The notes under the pieces are model-generated. The model was not told the origin of the DNA. It worked only from the letters and a program-made list of their open reading frames with translations, and did no database searches. Below, piece by piece: positions 15,552-24,076 of a stretch of DNA of 64,000 nucleotides (the first letter of the stretch is position 1; each line of letters opens with the position of its first letter). The DNA is from Myxococcus xanthus (lineage in GTDB: Bacteria; Myxococcota; Myxococcia; Myxococcales; Myxococcaceae), in NCBI RefSeq assembly GCF_006402735.1, contig NZ_CP017174.1, forward strand, positions 9,140,001 through 9,204,000, in the 5' to 3' direction. A program made the translations under genes and the position numbers.

Positions 15552-17276
15552 ATGACGTCCCCGCTTCGCCCGGGCTGGGCCCTGCTGTCCGCCCTGACCC
15601 TGCTGTTGTCCGCCACCACCGGCTGTGATGACGACCCGCCTCCGCCCGTTCCCGACGCTGGGCAGCACCCCACGGACTCCGGCACGGACGCGGGTTCCGA
15701 GGACGCGGGCACCGAGGACGCCGGGACGGACGCGGGTCCCGAGGCGCCCTGGGACGGGGGCTACACCGTGCTGGACGACCCGGGCGACTGGATTGACCGG
15801 GGCGCGTTCTCCGCGTGCCGCTTCACCGTGGAGAACCCCAGCCTCGAGGCCTGCGCGGATCCGGCGAACTTCGACATGTCGTCCTGCAATGCGGACCAGC
15901 TCGCCGCGGTGGAGCAACACGGCATCTATGTGGGCGACGGGCGGTCGGAGAGGCTGCTCGCGGATGGGGGCACGTCCGTCACGCCGGGCAGCGCCGCCTT
16001 CCAGCTCTTCGCGGATGGGGGGCCCGACAAGGTCATGGGCATTCCCGTCACCACGCGGATGACGACCGGCGGCACATTCTTCCTCTCCGGCAGACAGTCG
16101 AATCCCTACACCGGAGAGCGCGTCGTCTCGGTGGCGGGCTGTGAGACGCCCAGGCCCGACGTCATCACCGGCTGCTATGTCCGTTGCACTGAGACGCCCC
16201 GGTCCTCCTCCCGGAGCATGGGCACCTTCGAGGCCGAGCGGGCGGAGCGGCGCGGCGAAGCCGAGTCGTCCGGCGGGATGCAGCTCGTCGCCGAGTACTT
16301 CGTGGACCTGGGCGTGCCGGTGGATGTCTACGTCACCCAGGGCCACGCCTACGTGGTGTCCACCGACGAGGCCGGCCGCTTCGGCGGGCTCACCGTCTTC
16401 GACGTGAGCGACCCGGCGCATCCCTTCTTCAAGACATCCATCAGCCTGCCGGGCGACTCGTATTGGAACGGCGTGTGGGCGAAGGGCGACGCGCTGTATG
16501 TCGCCAGCGCCGACACCGGCGTCTCCGTTTTCGACATCTCCAACCCGGGGTCACCGGAGTTCGTCCTCACCCTGCCGGGCAACGGCTACACCAACGTGCA
16601 CACCGTCCTGGTGGATGGGGACCGTCTGTATGCGTCCGACATCACCGACTTCGTGGGCAGCACCCGCGTCTACGACATCAGCACGCCGCTGGCGCCCGTC
16701 CTGCGGCAGGTCATCACCCTGCCGGAGATGTACTCGCTCGGCGGGCCCCATGACTTCTTCGCGTACGAGGGCCGCCTCTACATCAGCAACGCCTCCGGCG
16801 GTTACTCCATCGTGGACGTCAGCGACCTGGAGAACGTGCAGCACCTGGGGCAGTACTTCTACCCGGGGTTCGGTGGCTTCGCGCACCACAGCGCGGTGGG
16901 CACCTTCGCGGGCCGCACCATCGCCTTCGAGGGCGGCGAGTTTCCGGGTTCGCACCTGCGAGTGCTGGACGTCACCGACCCGGCGAGCATCGTGAAGATT
17001 GGCGAGCACCGCATGCGGTACTCCACTTCCATCCACAACATGATTCTCAAGGGCGAGCGGCTGTACGTCGCCTGGTACCACGAGGGCGTGCGCGTGCTGG
17101 ACGTGGCCAACCCCACCCAGCCCCGGCAGGTGGCGCACTTCAACACCTTCAGGGAGACGGACCCGCACCGGGCGGGCGGCGCCTTCGAGGGCGCCATTGG
17201 CATCCGCCTGCCCGGAGATGGGTACGTCTACGTCGTGGACACGTCGCGCGGGCTGCTCATCTTCAACGAGCCGTGA
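15552..17276 (+). CDS. LVIVD-repeat lipoprotein (first of tandem pair)
   Basis: A 574-residue protein with a lipoprotein signal (hydrophobic LLSALTLLLSATTGC, lipidated Cys near 25), then an acidic Asp/Gly/Thr-rich linker. The second half has repeats of the LVIVD type (G-G-L-T-V-F-D-V-S-D-P-A-H-P, V-S-V-F-D-I-S-N-P-G-S-P, I-V-D-V-S-D-L-E-N-V, R-V-L-D-V-A-N-P-T-Q-P), which build a beta propeller. I chose the ATG at 15552 because GAGGAG sits seven bases upstream. It is paralogous to the next gene. It is probably anchored in the outer membrane; binding target unknown. Confidence 0.85.
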   Translation: MTSPLRPGWALLSALTLLLSATTGCDDDPPPPVPDAGQHPTDSGTDAGSEDAGTEDAGTDAGPEAPWDGGYTVLDDPGDWIDRGAFSACRFTVENPSLEACADPANFDMSSCNADQLAAVEQHGIYVGDGRSERLLADGGTSVTPGSAAFQLFADGGPDKVMGIPVTTRMTTGGTFFLSGRQSNPYTGERVVSVAGCETPRPDVITGCYVRCTETPRSSSRSMGTFEAERAERRGEAESSGGMQLVAEYFVDLGVPVDVYVTQGHAYVVSTDEAGRFGGLTVFDVSDPAHPFFKTSISLPGDSYWNGVWAKGDALYVASADTGVSVFDISNPGSPEFVLTLPGNGYTNVHTVLVDGDRLYASDITDFVGSTRVYDISTPLAPVLRQVITLPEMYSLGGPHDFFAYEGRLYISNASGGYSIVDVSDLENVQHLGQYFYPGFGGFAHHSAVGTFAGRTIAFEGGEFPGSHLRVLDVTDPASIVKIGEHRMRYSTSIHNMILKGERLYVAWYHEGVRVLDVANPTQPRQVAHFNTFRETDPHRAGGAFEGAIGIRLPGDGYVYVVDTSRGLLIFNEP

Positions 17277-17386
17277 GCCAACCGGGGGCGCCTCTTCGCG
17301 GCGCTCGCGATGGCCTCACATGCTGAACACAGGGCGTCCGCGGAACGATGCGGGCGCCCATTCTCCTCCTCCAGAGGCTGCACCTC

Positions 17387-18991
17387 ATGTCTGTTCGTAT
17401 CGCATGCCCGTTGCTGACGCTCGTTTGCGCCGTGTCGTTGTCCGCCTGTTCTTCGTCGGAGCCCCCGCCCCCCACGCCGCCTCCCGAGCCGCCGGCGTAT
17501 ACCGGCCCCTGGGCGGTGCTTCCGGAGATGGGGGAATGGGTGGACCCCGGGGCCTTCGAGTCTTGTCCCGCGCAGACGTCCCAAGCGGCGTGCAACGCGC
17601 CGGAGACACTGGTGATGCCAGACTGTGACTTCGGCTCGCTCGCGGGCCTGGAGCGGCAGGGCGCCATCTACCGCGCGGAAATCCGGTACGAGACCCAGGT
17701 ACAGCCCGGCACCGTACAAGTCCTCCCGGAGAACGGTGGTTTCCAGTTCGATGCCTCGGGCCAGCCCATGTCCGTCATGGGGCGCAATCCCCATGCAGCC
17801 ACCATGAATGGCGAGCGGTTCTTCATCTCCTCCGGACCCACGAGCCAAACCAATCTCCAGGACCGCTACACATTCATCGGCTGTCACGCCCAGGGTCCAC
17901 GGAGCCTCACCGGCTGCGTTCTCTGGTGCCGAGGCAGCACCCTGCGCCATAGCGGTAGCTTCCGCGCCGAGCGCATGACGTGGCGAGAGGGCGAGCCCGA
18001 GTCCGCCAACCTCCAGCTCCTGTCCGAAATGCCCGTGGGCCTGGACACGCCTGTGGACGTGTATGTCACCCACGGCCACGCCTATGTCGTGGCCATCGAC
18101 CGGCGAGGAGTCGGCGGCGGCCTCGCCGTCTTCAACGTGAGCAATCCCTACATTCCCGTCCAGCAGACGGTCATCCGATTCGGCCATAGCGACTACTGGA
18201 ATGCCGTGTGGGCTCGAGACAATGCGCTCTACGTCGGCAGCGCTCGCTCCGGCCTGCTCGTGTTCGACCTGGCCGACCCGCGGTTGCCCGCCTTCGTGCG
18301 CAACCACCCGAGCGGTGGCGGCCCAGTCGACGTGCACACCCTCTTCGTGGATGGAAACCGGCTCTATGCCATGTCGCCATCCCACAAGCAGACGATCATC
18401 TTCGACATCACCCAACCACTGGAGCCTCAGCTCCTCACCCGCTTCACGTATCCCAGAAGTGCGGGCTATCCGCATGACGCCTTCGCGTATGAGGGGCGCC
18501 TCTACATCAACCACCTCGACGATGGCTTCCTCATCGCAGGGCTGGACGGCGAGACGCCGGAGTTGCTCGGCCGATACACCTATCCCCATGCCTTCAGCCA
18601 CGCCAACGCGGTGGGTACCTTCAATGGCCGCACCGTGGCCTTCGAGGGCGGCGAGACCATGGGCTCCCATATCCGCGTGCTGGACGTCACCGACCCGGCG
18701 AACATCGTGAAGATTGGCGAGTACCGGCTGCGCGGCCTCACCTCCGTCCACAACATGCTGCTGGTGGGCACGCGGCTCTACGTCGCGTACTACCATGAGG
18801 GTGTGCGCGTATTGGACGTGTCCAATCCCTCGCAGCCTCGCGAGATCGCGTACTACAACACCTTCCGCGAGTCAGACCCGAACCGGACAGACAAGCTGAC
18901 CGACGGCGCCATCGGCATCCGCGTGCCGGGGGACGGCCGCATCTACGTCGTGGACACGTCGCGCGGGCTGCTCATCTTCAACGAGCCGTAG
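17387..18991 (+). CDS. LVIVD-repeat lipoprotein (second of tandem pair)
   Basis: A 534-residue paralogue of the preceding protein, with its own lipobox (L-S-A-C near 20) and a short Pro-rich linker in place of the Asp-rich one. The propeller part has G-G-L-A-V-F-N-V-S-N-P, L-L-V-F-D-L-A-D-P and R-V-L-D-V-S-N-P-S-Q-P. The start at 17387 is supported by GAGG nine bases upstream; a Leu-rich in-frame extension exists. The last 16 codons match the first copy almost base for base although the middles have diverged, suggesting local gene conversion. It ends nine bases from a convergent gene. Confidence 0.85.
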   Translation: MSVRIACPLLTLVCAVSLSACSSSEPPPPTPPPEPPAYTGPWAVLPEMGEWVDPGAFESCPAQTSQAACNAPETLVMPDCDFGSLAGLERQGAIYRAEIRYETQVQPGTVQVLPENGGFQFDASGQPMSVMGRNPHAATMNGERFFISSGPTSQTNLQDRYTFIGCHAQGPRSLTGCVLWCRGSTLRHSGSFRAERMTWREGEPESANLQLLSEMPVGLDTPVDVYVTHGHAYVVAIDRRGVGGGLAVFNVSNPYIPVQQTVIRFGHSDYWNAVWARDNALYVGSARSGLLVFDLADPRLPAFVRNHPSGGGPVDVHTLFVDGNRLYAMSPSHKQTIIFDITQPLEPQLLTRFTYPRSAGYPHDAFAYEGRLYINHLDDGFLIAGLDGETPELLGRYTYPHAFSHANAVGTFNGRTVAFEGGETMGSHIRVLDVTDPANIVKIGEYRLRGLTSVHNMLLVGTRLYVAYYHEGVRVLDVSNPSQPREIAYYNTFRESDPNRTDKLTDGAIGIRVPGDGRIYVVDTSRGLLIFNEP

Positions 18992-19000
18992 CCCTGGAGC

Positions 19001-21022
19001 TCACGCCTCGATGCGGTTGCGGCCGTTCTCCTTCGCGCGTAGCAACCGCGCATCCGCGGTCCGCAGCAGCGCCTCCACCGTGTCGCCGTCCCCCGGTGAC
19101 ACCGCGATGCCCGCGCTAAAGGTGACGTGGAAGGGCTCGCCGGTGTCGCCGTCGAAGGTCATCTCCGACAGCTCCGCCGCGGTGCGGGCGAGGATTTCCG
19201 AGGCGCTGCCCGCGCCCTCCCCCAAGAGCCCCACCACGAACTCCTCCCCACCCCAGCGGCCCCGCACGTCCTCGCGGCGGAAGCGCGCGCCCAGCAGCCG
19301 GCCCAACCACATCAACACGCGGTCGCCCGCCAGGTGGCCGTAGCGGTCATGCACCTGCTTGAAGTGGTCCACGTCCAGGAAGCACAACGCCAGCGGCTTT
19401 CCCTGGCGCCGTGACTCGGCCAACCGGGCACGGAGCCCGTCCAGGAAGGGCCGGCGCAGCAGCAGGCCCGTCAGCCCGTCCCGCTCCGCCCGCTCGCGCG
19501 ACAGGCGCGTGCGCTCCAGCCGGGCCTGCACGCGCGCGCGCAGCTCCTCGCGCAGCACCGGCTTGGAGAGGTAGTCATCCGCCCCCGCCTGGAAGGCCGC
19601 CAGCCGGAACTCCAGCCCCAGGTGCGCGGTAATCAGCAACACCGGCAACTCCTGCCACTCCGGCGTGGAGCGCAGAATCCGGCACAGGTCGAAGCCGCTG
19701 GGCCCCGGCATCTGCACGTCCAACAGCAGCAGGTCCGGCCGGTGCTGCGCCAGCGCCTCCATCAGCCCGTGCGCGTCGTTCAGCCCCACCACCTCAATCT
19801 GGTCGCTGGCCAGGGCCTGCGTCAGCGCGGCGATGGCGTCCGGGTCGTCATCCACCACCATCACCCGCGCGCGCTCCGGGCGGCGCGCCGCCACCATGCG
19901 CTCGGCCGCAGCGGAGAAGTCCCGCGCGGTGAAGGGCCGTGGCAGGAAGAGGGACGCCCCCGCGTGCGCCGCCGCCACCCGTTCCTCCAGCACGTCCCGG
20001 GCACCCGTGACGGCCAGCGGCAGCACGGGCAGGCTCTCCTCCGCGCGCAGCGCATGCGCCACGGCCAGGCCGCCCAGTGGACCGCCCAGGTCCAGGTGGA
20101 CCAGCACACCATCCACCCACTGCCGCCGCGCCACCTCACACGCCGCGTCCGCCGTGCGCGCCGTCACCACGCCCACGCCCACCTGTCGCCCCATGCGCTC
20201 CGCTTCGGCCAGCAGCTTCGCGTCCTCGTCCACCACCAGCAGCACACCCTCGGAGGATTGCGGCGGCGCGGCGGCGGGCTTCACCGGAACGGAGGCCGCG
20301 GCGGCCAGCGTGCGGAAGGACGCGTCCAGCGCCGCCACATCCACGGGCGCCCCGGCCCGAGCCGGCAGCAGCACCGCCTCCAGCTGGCCCGCCCGGATGC
20401 TCACCTCCGCGAAGCCGTAGCTGCCCGCGGTGCCGTGCAACTTGTGGACAACCGTGTAGGCCTCCTCCAGCGCCGCCGCGTCACCTCCGCGCCCGCGGAC
20501 GAGCAGCGCCTCCAGCGCCGCCACCTTCTCCTTCAGCCGGGCGCCGTACTCCGCGTTGAGCGACGCCAGGCTGGCGGCCAGGTCGTCCACCTCCACGTCC
20601 ACTTCCTCCGCCTCCTCCAGCGCCTCGGGCGGCGGTGGAGGCGGCAGAGCGGGCGCGGGGAAGAGCTGGTTCACCCAGACGAGCAGCTCCTCCGGCTTGT
20701 AGGGCTTGTGGATGATGCGCACCACGCCCAGCTGCCGCGTCAGCAGCTCGTGGCTCTTCAAATCCTTCCAGAAGGCGGAGGCGAAGAGGATGGGCAGCTT
20801 GGGCTGCGTCTTGCGCAACTCACGGATGAAGTCCGCGCCCGTCATCCCCGGCAGCAGGCCGTCCACGATGGCGGCGTCCACCGGCACGCGCGCCAACACG
20901 GCCTGCGCCTCCGCCGCGCTGCGCGCGGGCTCCACGCGGTAGCCCTTCTCACGCAGGAAGGTGCCCACCAGGGACTGCAAATCCTTGTCGTCCTCCAGGA
21001 ACAGGAGCGTCCTGCTGTTCAT
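19001..21022 (-). CDS. Multi-receiver/Hpt diguanylate cyclase response regulator
   Basis: A 673-residue cytoplasmic regulator. Order: receiver (1-120, phospho-Asp in A-I-V-D-G near 54), Pro-rich linker, Hpt domain (about 150-245 with H-K-L-H-G-T-A-G-S), a second receiver-like domain (255-375), a third receiver (380-500, L-L-L-D-V-Q-M-P-G), and a GGDEF domain (510-673) reading G-G-E-E-F. An inhibitory I-site R-R-E-D precedes GGEEF by five residues, so cyclic-di-GMP synthesis with product inhibition is expected. Its ATG overlaps the stop of the hybrid kinase by four bases, placing it third in the operon. Confidence 0.92.
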   Translation of the reverse strand: MNSRTLLFLEDDKDLQSLVGTFLREKGYRVEPARSAAEAQAVLARVPVDAAIVDGLLPGMTGADFIRELRKTQPKLPILFASAFWKDLKSHELLTRQLGVVRIIHKPYKPEELLVWVNQLFPAPALPPPPPPEALEEAEEVDVEVDDLAASLASLNAEYGARLKEKVAALEALLVRGRGGDAAALEEAYTVVHKLHGTAGSYGFAEVSIRAGQLEAVLLPARAGAPVDVAALDASFRTLAAAASVPVKPAAAPPQSSEGVLLVVDEDAKLLAEAERMGRQVGVGVVTARTADAACEVARRQWVDGVLVHLDLGGPLGGLAVAHALRAEESLPVLPLAVTGARDVLEERVAAAHAGASLFLPRPFTARDFSAAAERMVAARRPERARVMVVDDDPDAIAALTQALASDQIEVVGLNDAHGLMEALAQHRPDLLLLDVQMPGPSGFDLCRILRSTPEWQELPVLLITAHLGLEFRLAAFQAGADDYLSKPVLREELRARVQARLERTRLSRERAERDGLTGLLLRRPFLDGLRARLAESRRQGKPLALCFLDVDHFKQVHDRYGHLAGDRVLMWLGRLLGARFRREDVRGRWGGEEFVVGLLGEGAGSASEILARTAAELSEMTFDGDTGEPFHVTFSAGIAVSPGDGDTVEALLRTADARLLRAKENGRNRIEA

Positions 21023-23547
21023 GAGGGGTGTGCCTTTCTCGCCAGCAGGCCGTTGAGGAGGTCACGCACGGAGGAGACCAGCTCCTCTTCAGAGGCGCGC
21101 GACTTGGTGAAGTGCCGGGTGATGCCCAGGGTGAGCTGCCGCTCATCCATGCGCGTCAAATCCCGGCCAGTGAAGACGATGAGCGGCGTGGCGCGGCCCT
21201 TGCCCTGACGGAGGATGTCGACGACCTCGAAGCCGTCCAGGCGCGGCAGGCCGACGTCCAGGACGATGAGGTCCGGTGTCGTCTCGCGCGCGAGCTCCAC
21301 CGCGCTCTCGCCGTCCGCCGCCTCGAAGACCTGCACGCCCAGCCGCTCCATCTGCGCGCACAGCGTGCGCCGGGTGCTGGCGTCGTCATCCACCACCAGC
21401 ACGCGCGCCTGGCCCGGCTGCCGAGTGGCGTAGCGCAGCGACTTGAGCAGCCGTGACTCCTCCAGCGGCCGGGGCATCCAGTCCACCCAGTGCGGAACGC
21501 CCTCCGCTTCGTCCGAGCGGCCGGACAACGCCAACACCGGCAGCTCGTGCGTGCGCGGCTGTTCGCGCAGGCGCCGCACCCAGTCCAGCGCGTGCCCTTC
21601 CGGAAGCTGCATGTCCACCACCAGCGCGTCCGGCAGGGACGTGTCCAGGTGCTTCGCCGCCTCGATGAGACTGGTGGCGCGCAGCACGCGGTAGCCTTCG
21701 TGCGCGAGGAGCCCGCCCAGCAGCGACGCCAATTCCGCGTCCGCGGTGGTCACCAGCACCTCATGGCGGGACGCGTCCTCGGGGATGACGGGCGGCGACG
21801 TGACGGACGCGGGCCGGGCCGACTCCAGCGTGAAGGTGAAGGTGGAGCCCCGGCCCTCCTCGCTCTCCACGGAGATGCGGCTGCCGTGCTGCTCCACGAT
21901 GGACTGGGAGATGGCCAGCCCCAGACCCGTGCCCCCCTTGGAGCGTGTATCCGAGCTGTCCAGCTGCTGGAAGCGGCCGAAGAGGCGCGCACGCTGCTCC
22001 TGGGAGATGCCGGGGCCCTGGTCCACCACACTGAAACGCACCCGCCCGTCCGCCTCTTCCCCCACGCGCACCGTCACCCCCGCGCCCTGCGGGGAGAACT
22101 TCACCGCGTTGGACACCAGGTTGGTGAGCACCTGCACCAGCCGGTCCCGGTCCGCCTTCACCTGTGGCGTGCCCGTCACCTCGGCGTGGAGCGATACACC
22201 CGCGCCGTCCGCCATGCCCCGGACGCCCGCGAAGGTGGACTCCACCAGGTCCGCGCATTCCGGCGTGGAGACCTTCAGCTCCAGCTTGCCCGCCTCCATC
22301 TTCTCCAGGTCGAGGATGTCGTTGATGAGCCGGATGAGGCGTTCGGTGTTGGTGCGGGCGATGCGCACCATGTCCAGCGCCTGGGGCGGAATATCGCCCA
22401 CGATGCCGCCCTCCAGCAGGCCCAGGGAGCCACGGATGGAGGTGAGTGGCGTGCGCAGCTCATGGCTGACGGTGGAGATGAACTCGTTCTTCATCCGCTC
22501 CACCGCCTTGCGCTCGGTGATGTCGCGAACGAAGACGGTGTAGCGAGGCGGGCCGTCTCCGGGCACGCGGACGATGGTCAGCTCCGCGGGGAAGGTGCTG
22601 CCATCCATGCGCAGGCACGGGGACTCCAGCCGCGTGGCCTGCCCCGACGCGGTGTTCCACCCCGCGGCCAGCACCTTCTGGCGGGCACCGTCCGGCAGCT
22701 CCTCCGGGAGCGCCACGGAGAGGAAGTTGCGGCCCACCACGTCTGCGGCGACCACCTGGAAGGTCTTCTGCGCCGAGGGGTTCAGCTCCAGCAAGTCCCC
22801 GCCGCCGTCCAGCAGGAGGATGCCGTCCGGAGAGGCCTCCAGAATCGCGGCCTTGCGTGCCTCGCTGGCGCGCAGCCCCTCGTTGGCGGCGGACAAGGCC
22901 TTGGTGCGTTCCTCTACCCGCCGCTCCAAATCCGTGTTGAGCGCGGCCAGGTCGGCGGTGGCCCGCGACAGCCGCACCATCACCACCAGCACGTAGGCCA
23001 CCAGCGCCAGCGAGACGATGAAGAAGATGATGCGCGAGCGCTCGTTGCGCTCCTGCGTGCGCTCGTAGAGCTCCAGGTAGGTGCTGATGAGGCGGTCCGC
23101 CCGCGTGCTGGCGGTGCCCTCCAACAGGGCCTGGACAGCCGCGTCCGCCTCTTCCTTCTCACCCCGCGCGTCCGCGGCGTGGGCTCGCTCCAGCAGCGCG
23201 GCGCTCTCCTCCAGCGCGCTGACGAACAGGTCCAGCGCCGCGTTCATCGTGCGCCGGTCCATGGCGGACAGGAAGGAGGGGAACTGCCGCAGCGCGTCCG
23301 CGCGAGCCCTCAGCGCGGCGAAGTCCTCCGGGTCCGAACCGTGGAGCGTGCGCAGGCCCATGCGTTCGCGCAGCACGTCCATCTCCAAATCGCCGCTGGC
23401 CACGCGCAGGTGCCGCAGCGCGCTGCGGTAGCGGTCATTGTCGGAGGTGGCCCACGGACGGCCCATGGCGAACAGGCCGCACAAGAGCAGCAGCGCGCCC
23501 GCCGCCAACACGCCCGAGCGGCGGGAGAGGCGAAGCCCCTGACTCAC
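21019..23547 (-). CDS. Hybrid sensor histidine kinase (2 TM, PAS, HisKA, two receivers)
   Basis: An 842-residue inner-membrane kinase. Two membrane helices (about 11-29 and 173-191) bracket a periplasmic helical sensor. A coiled coil (195-228), a PAS domain (228-342), HisKA with phospho-His near 362 in S-H-E-L-R-T-P-L, an ATPase domain with D-Q-G-P-G-I and G-T-G-L-G-L-A, and two C-terminal receivers follow. The first receiver lacks the N-terminal acid pair; the second has V-V-D-D-D and V-L-D-V-G-L-P. I set the start at a GTG that overlaps the stop of the CheY gene (GTGA). A longer upstream frame is only a shadow of that gene. Confidence 0.92.
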   Translation of the reverse strand: MSQGLRLSRRSGVLAAGALLLLCGLFAMGRPWATSDNDRYRSALRHLRVASGDLEMDVLRERMGLRTLHGSDPEDFAALRARADALRQFPSFLSAMDRRTMNAALDLFVSALEESAALLERAHAADARGEKEEADAAVQALLEGTASTRADRLISTYLELYERTQERNERSRIIFFIVSLALVAYVLVVMVRLSRATADLAALNTDLERRVEERTKALSAANEGLRASEARKAAILEASPDGILLLDGGGDLLELNPSAQKTFQVVAADVVGRNFLSVALPEELPDGARQKVLAAGWNTASGQATRLESPCLRMDGSTFPAELTIVRVPGDGPPRYTVFVRDITERKAVERMKNEFISTVSHELRTPLTSIRGSLGLLEGGIVGDIPPQALDMVRIARTNTERLIRLINDILDLEKMEAGKLELKVSTPECADLVESTFAGVRGMADGAGVSLHAEVTGTPQVKADRDRLVQVLTNLVSNAVKFSPQGAGVTVRVGEEADGRVRFSVVDQGPGISQEQRARLFGRFQQLDSSDTRSKGGTGLGLAISQSIVEQHGSRISVESEEGRGSTFTFTLESARPASVTSPPVIPEDASRHEVLVTTADAELASLLGGLLAHEGYRVLRATSLIEAAKHLDTSLPDALVVDMQLPEGHALDWVRRLREQPRTHELPVLALSGRSDEAEGVPHWVDWMPRPLEESRLLKSLRYATRQPGQARVLVVDDDASTRRTLCAQMERLGVQVFEAADGESAVELARETTPDLIVLDVGLPRLDGFEVVDILRQGKGRATPLIVFTGRDLTRMDERQLTLGITRHFTKSRASEEELVSSVRDLLNGLLARKAHPS

Positions 23548-23921
23548 CCTGGCACCAGCTTGCGAATCTCCTGGGGCAACGTCATCGGGTCGAAGGGCTT
23601 CCCGATGACGCCCAACGCGCCCAGCTCCAGGTAGCGCGCGACCTCCTGCTTCTGGATTTTCGCCGTCATGAAGATGATGGGCGTGTGCGCCGTGGCCTCC
23701 TCGGCGCGCAGCCTGCCAAAGGTGGTGGGCCCATCCATGCCCGGCATCATCACGTCCAGCAAGATGAGGTCGGGCTTCTCCGCGCGGGCCTTCTCCAGGG
23801 CCTCCGCGCCGGACGCGGCGAGCACCGTCTGCCATCCCCCCACACGGCTGAGGCTGAGATTGCCGATGGTGCGGATGTCATCTTCATCGTCAACGAGCAT
23901 CACCTTGCGAAGGGTCGTCAT
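23544..23921 (-). CDS. CheY-like single-domain response regulator
   Basis: A 125-residue receiver domain with the acid pair in L-V-D-D-E-D near 10-13, phospho-Asp in L-I-L-L-D-V-M-M-P-G near 57, conserved Thr in F-M-T-A near 85 and Lys in G-K-P-F near 108. No output domain. It is the first gene of a three-gene operon, overlapping the hybrid kinase by four bases, so it probably shuttles phosphate from or to that kinase. Confidence 0.93.
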   Translation of the reverse strand: MTTLRKVMLVDDEDDIRTIGNLSLSRVGGWQTVLAASGAEALEKARAEKPDLILLDVMMPGMDGPTTFGRLRAEEATAHTPIIFMTAKIQKQEVARYLELGALGVIGKPFDPMTLPQEIRKLVPG

Positions 23922-24076
23922 GGCTGAGGCGGGACTCTACCAGGGCGGCAGTGCCCGGAAGCGGCCGCAACAACGCCAGGAATTGGCCCGTCTCACGGAA
24001 CAGTCCGTTACCAGCCACCCCGGCTCTCACTGGGGGAGCGGCAGGTGGAGGCGTGGTCCCCCGCGCCGTGAGGGCG

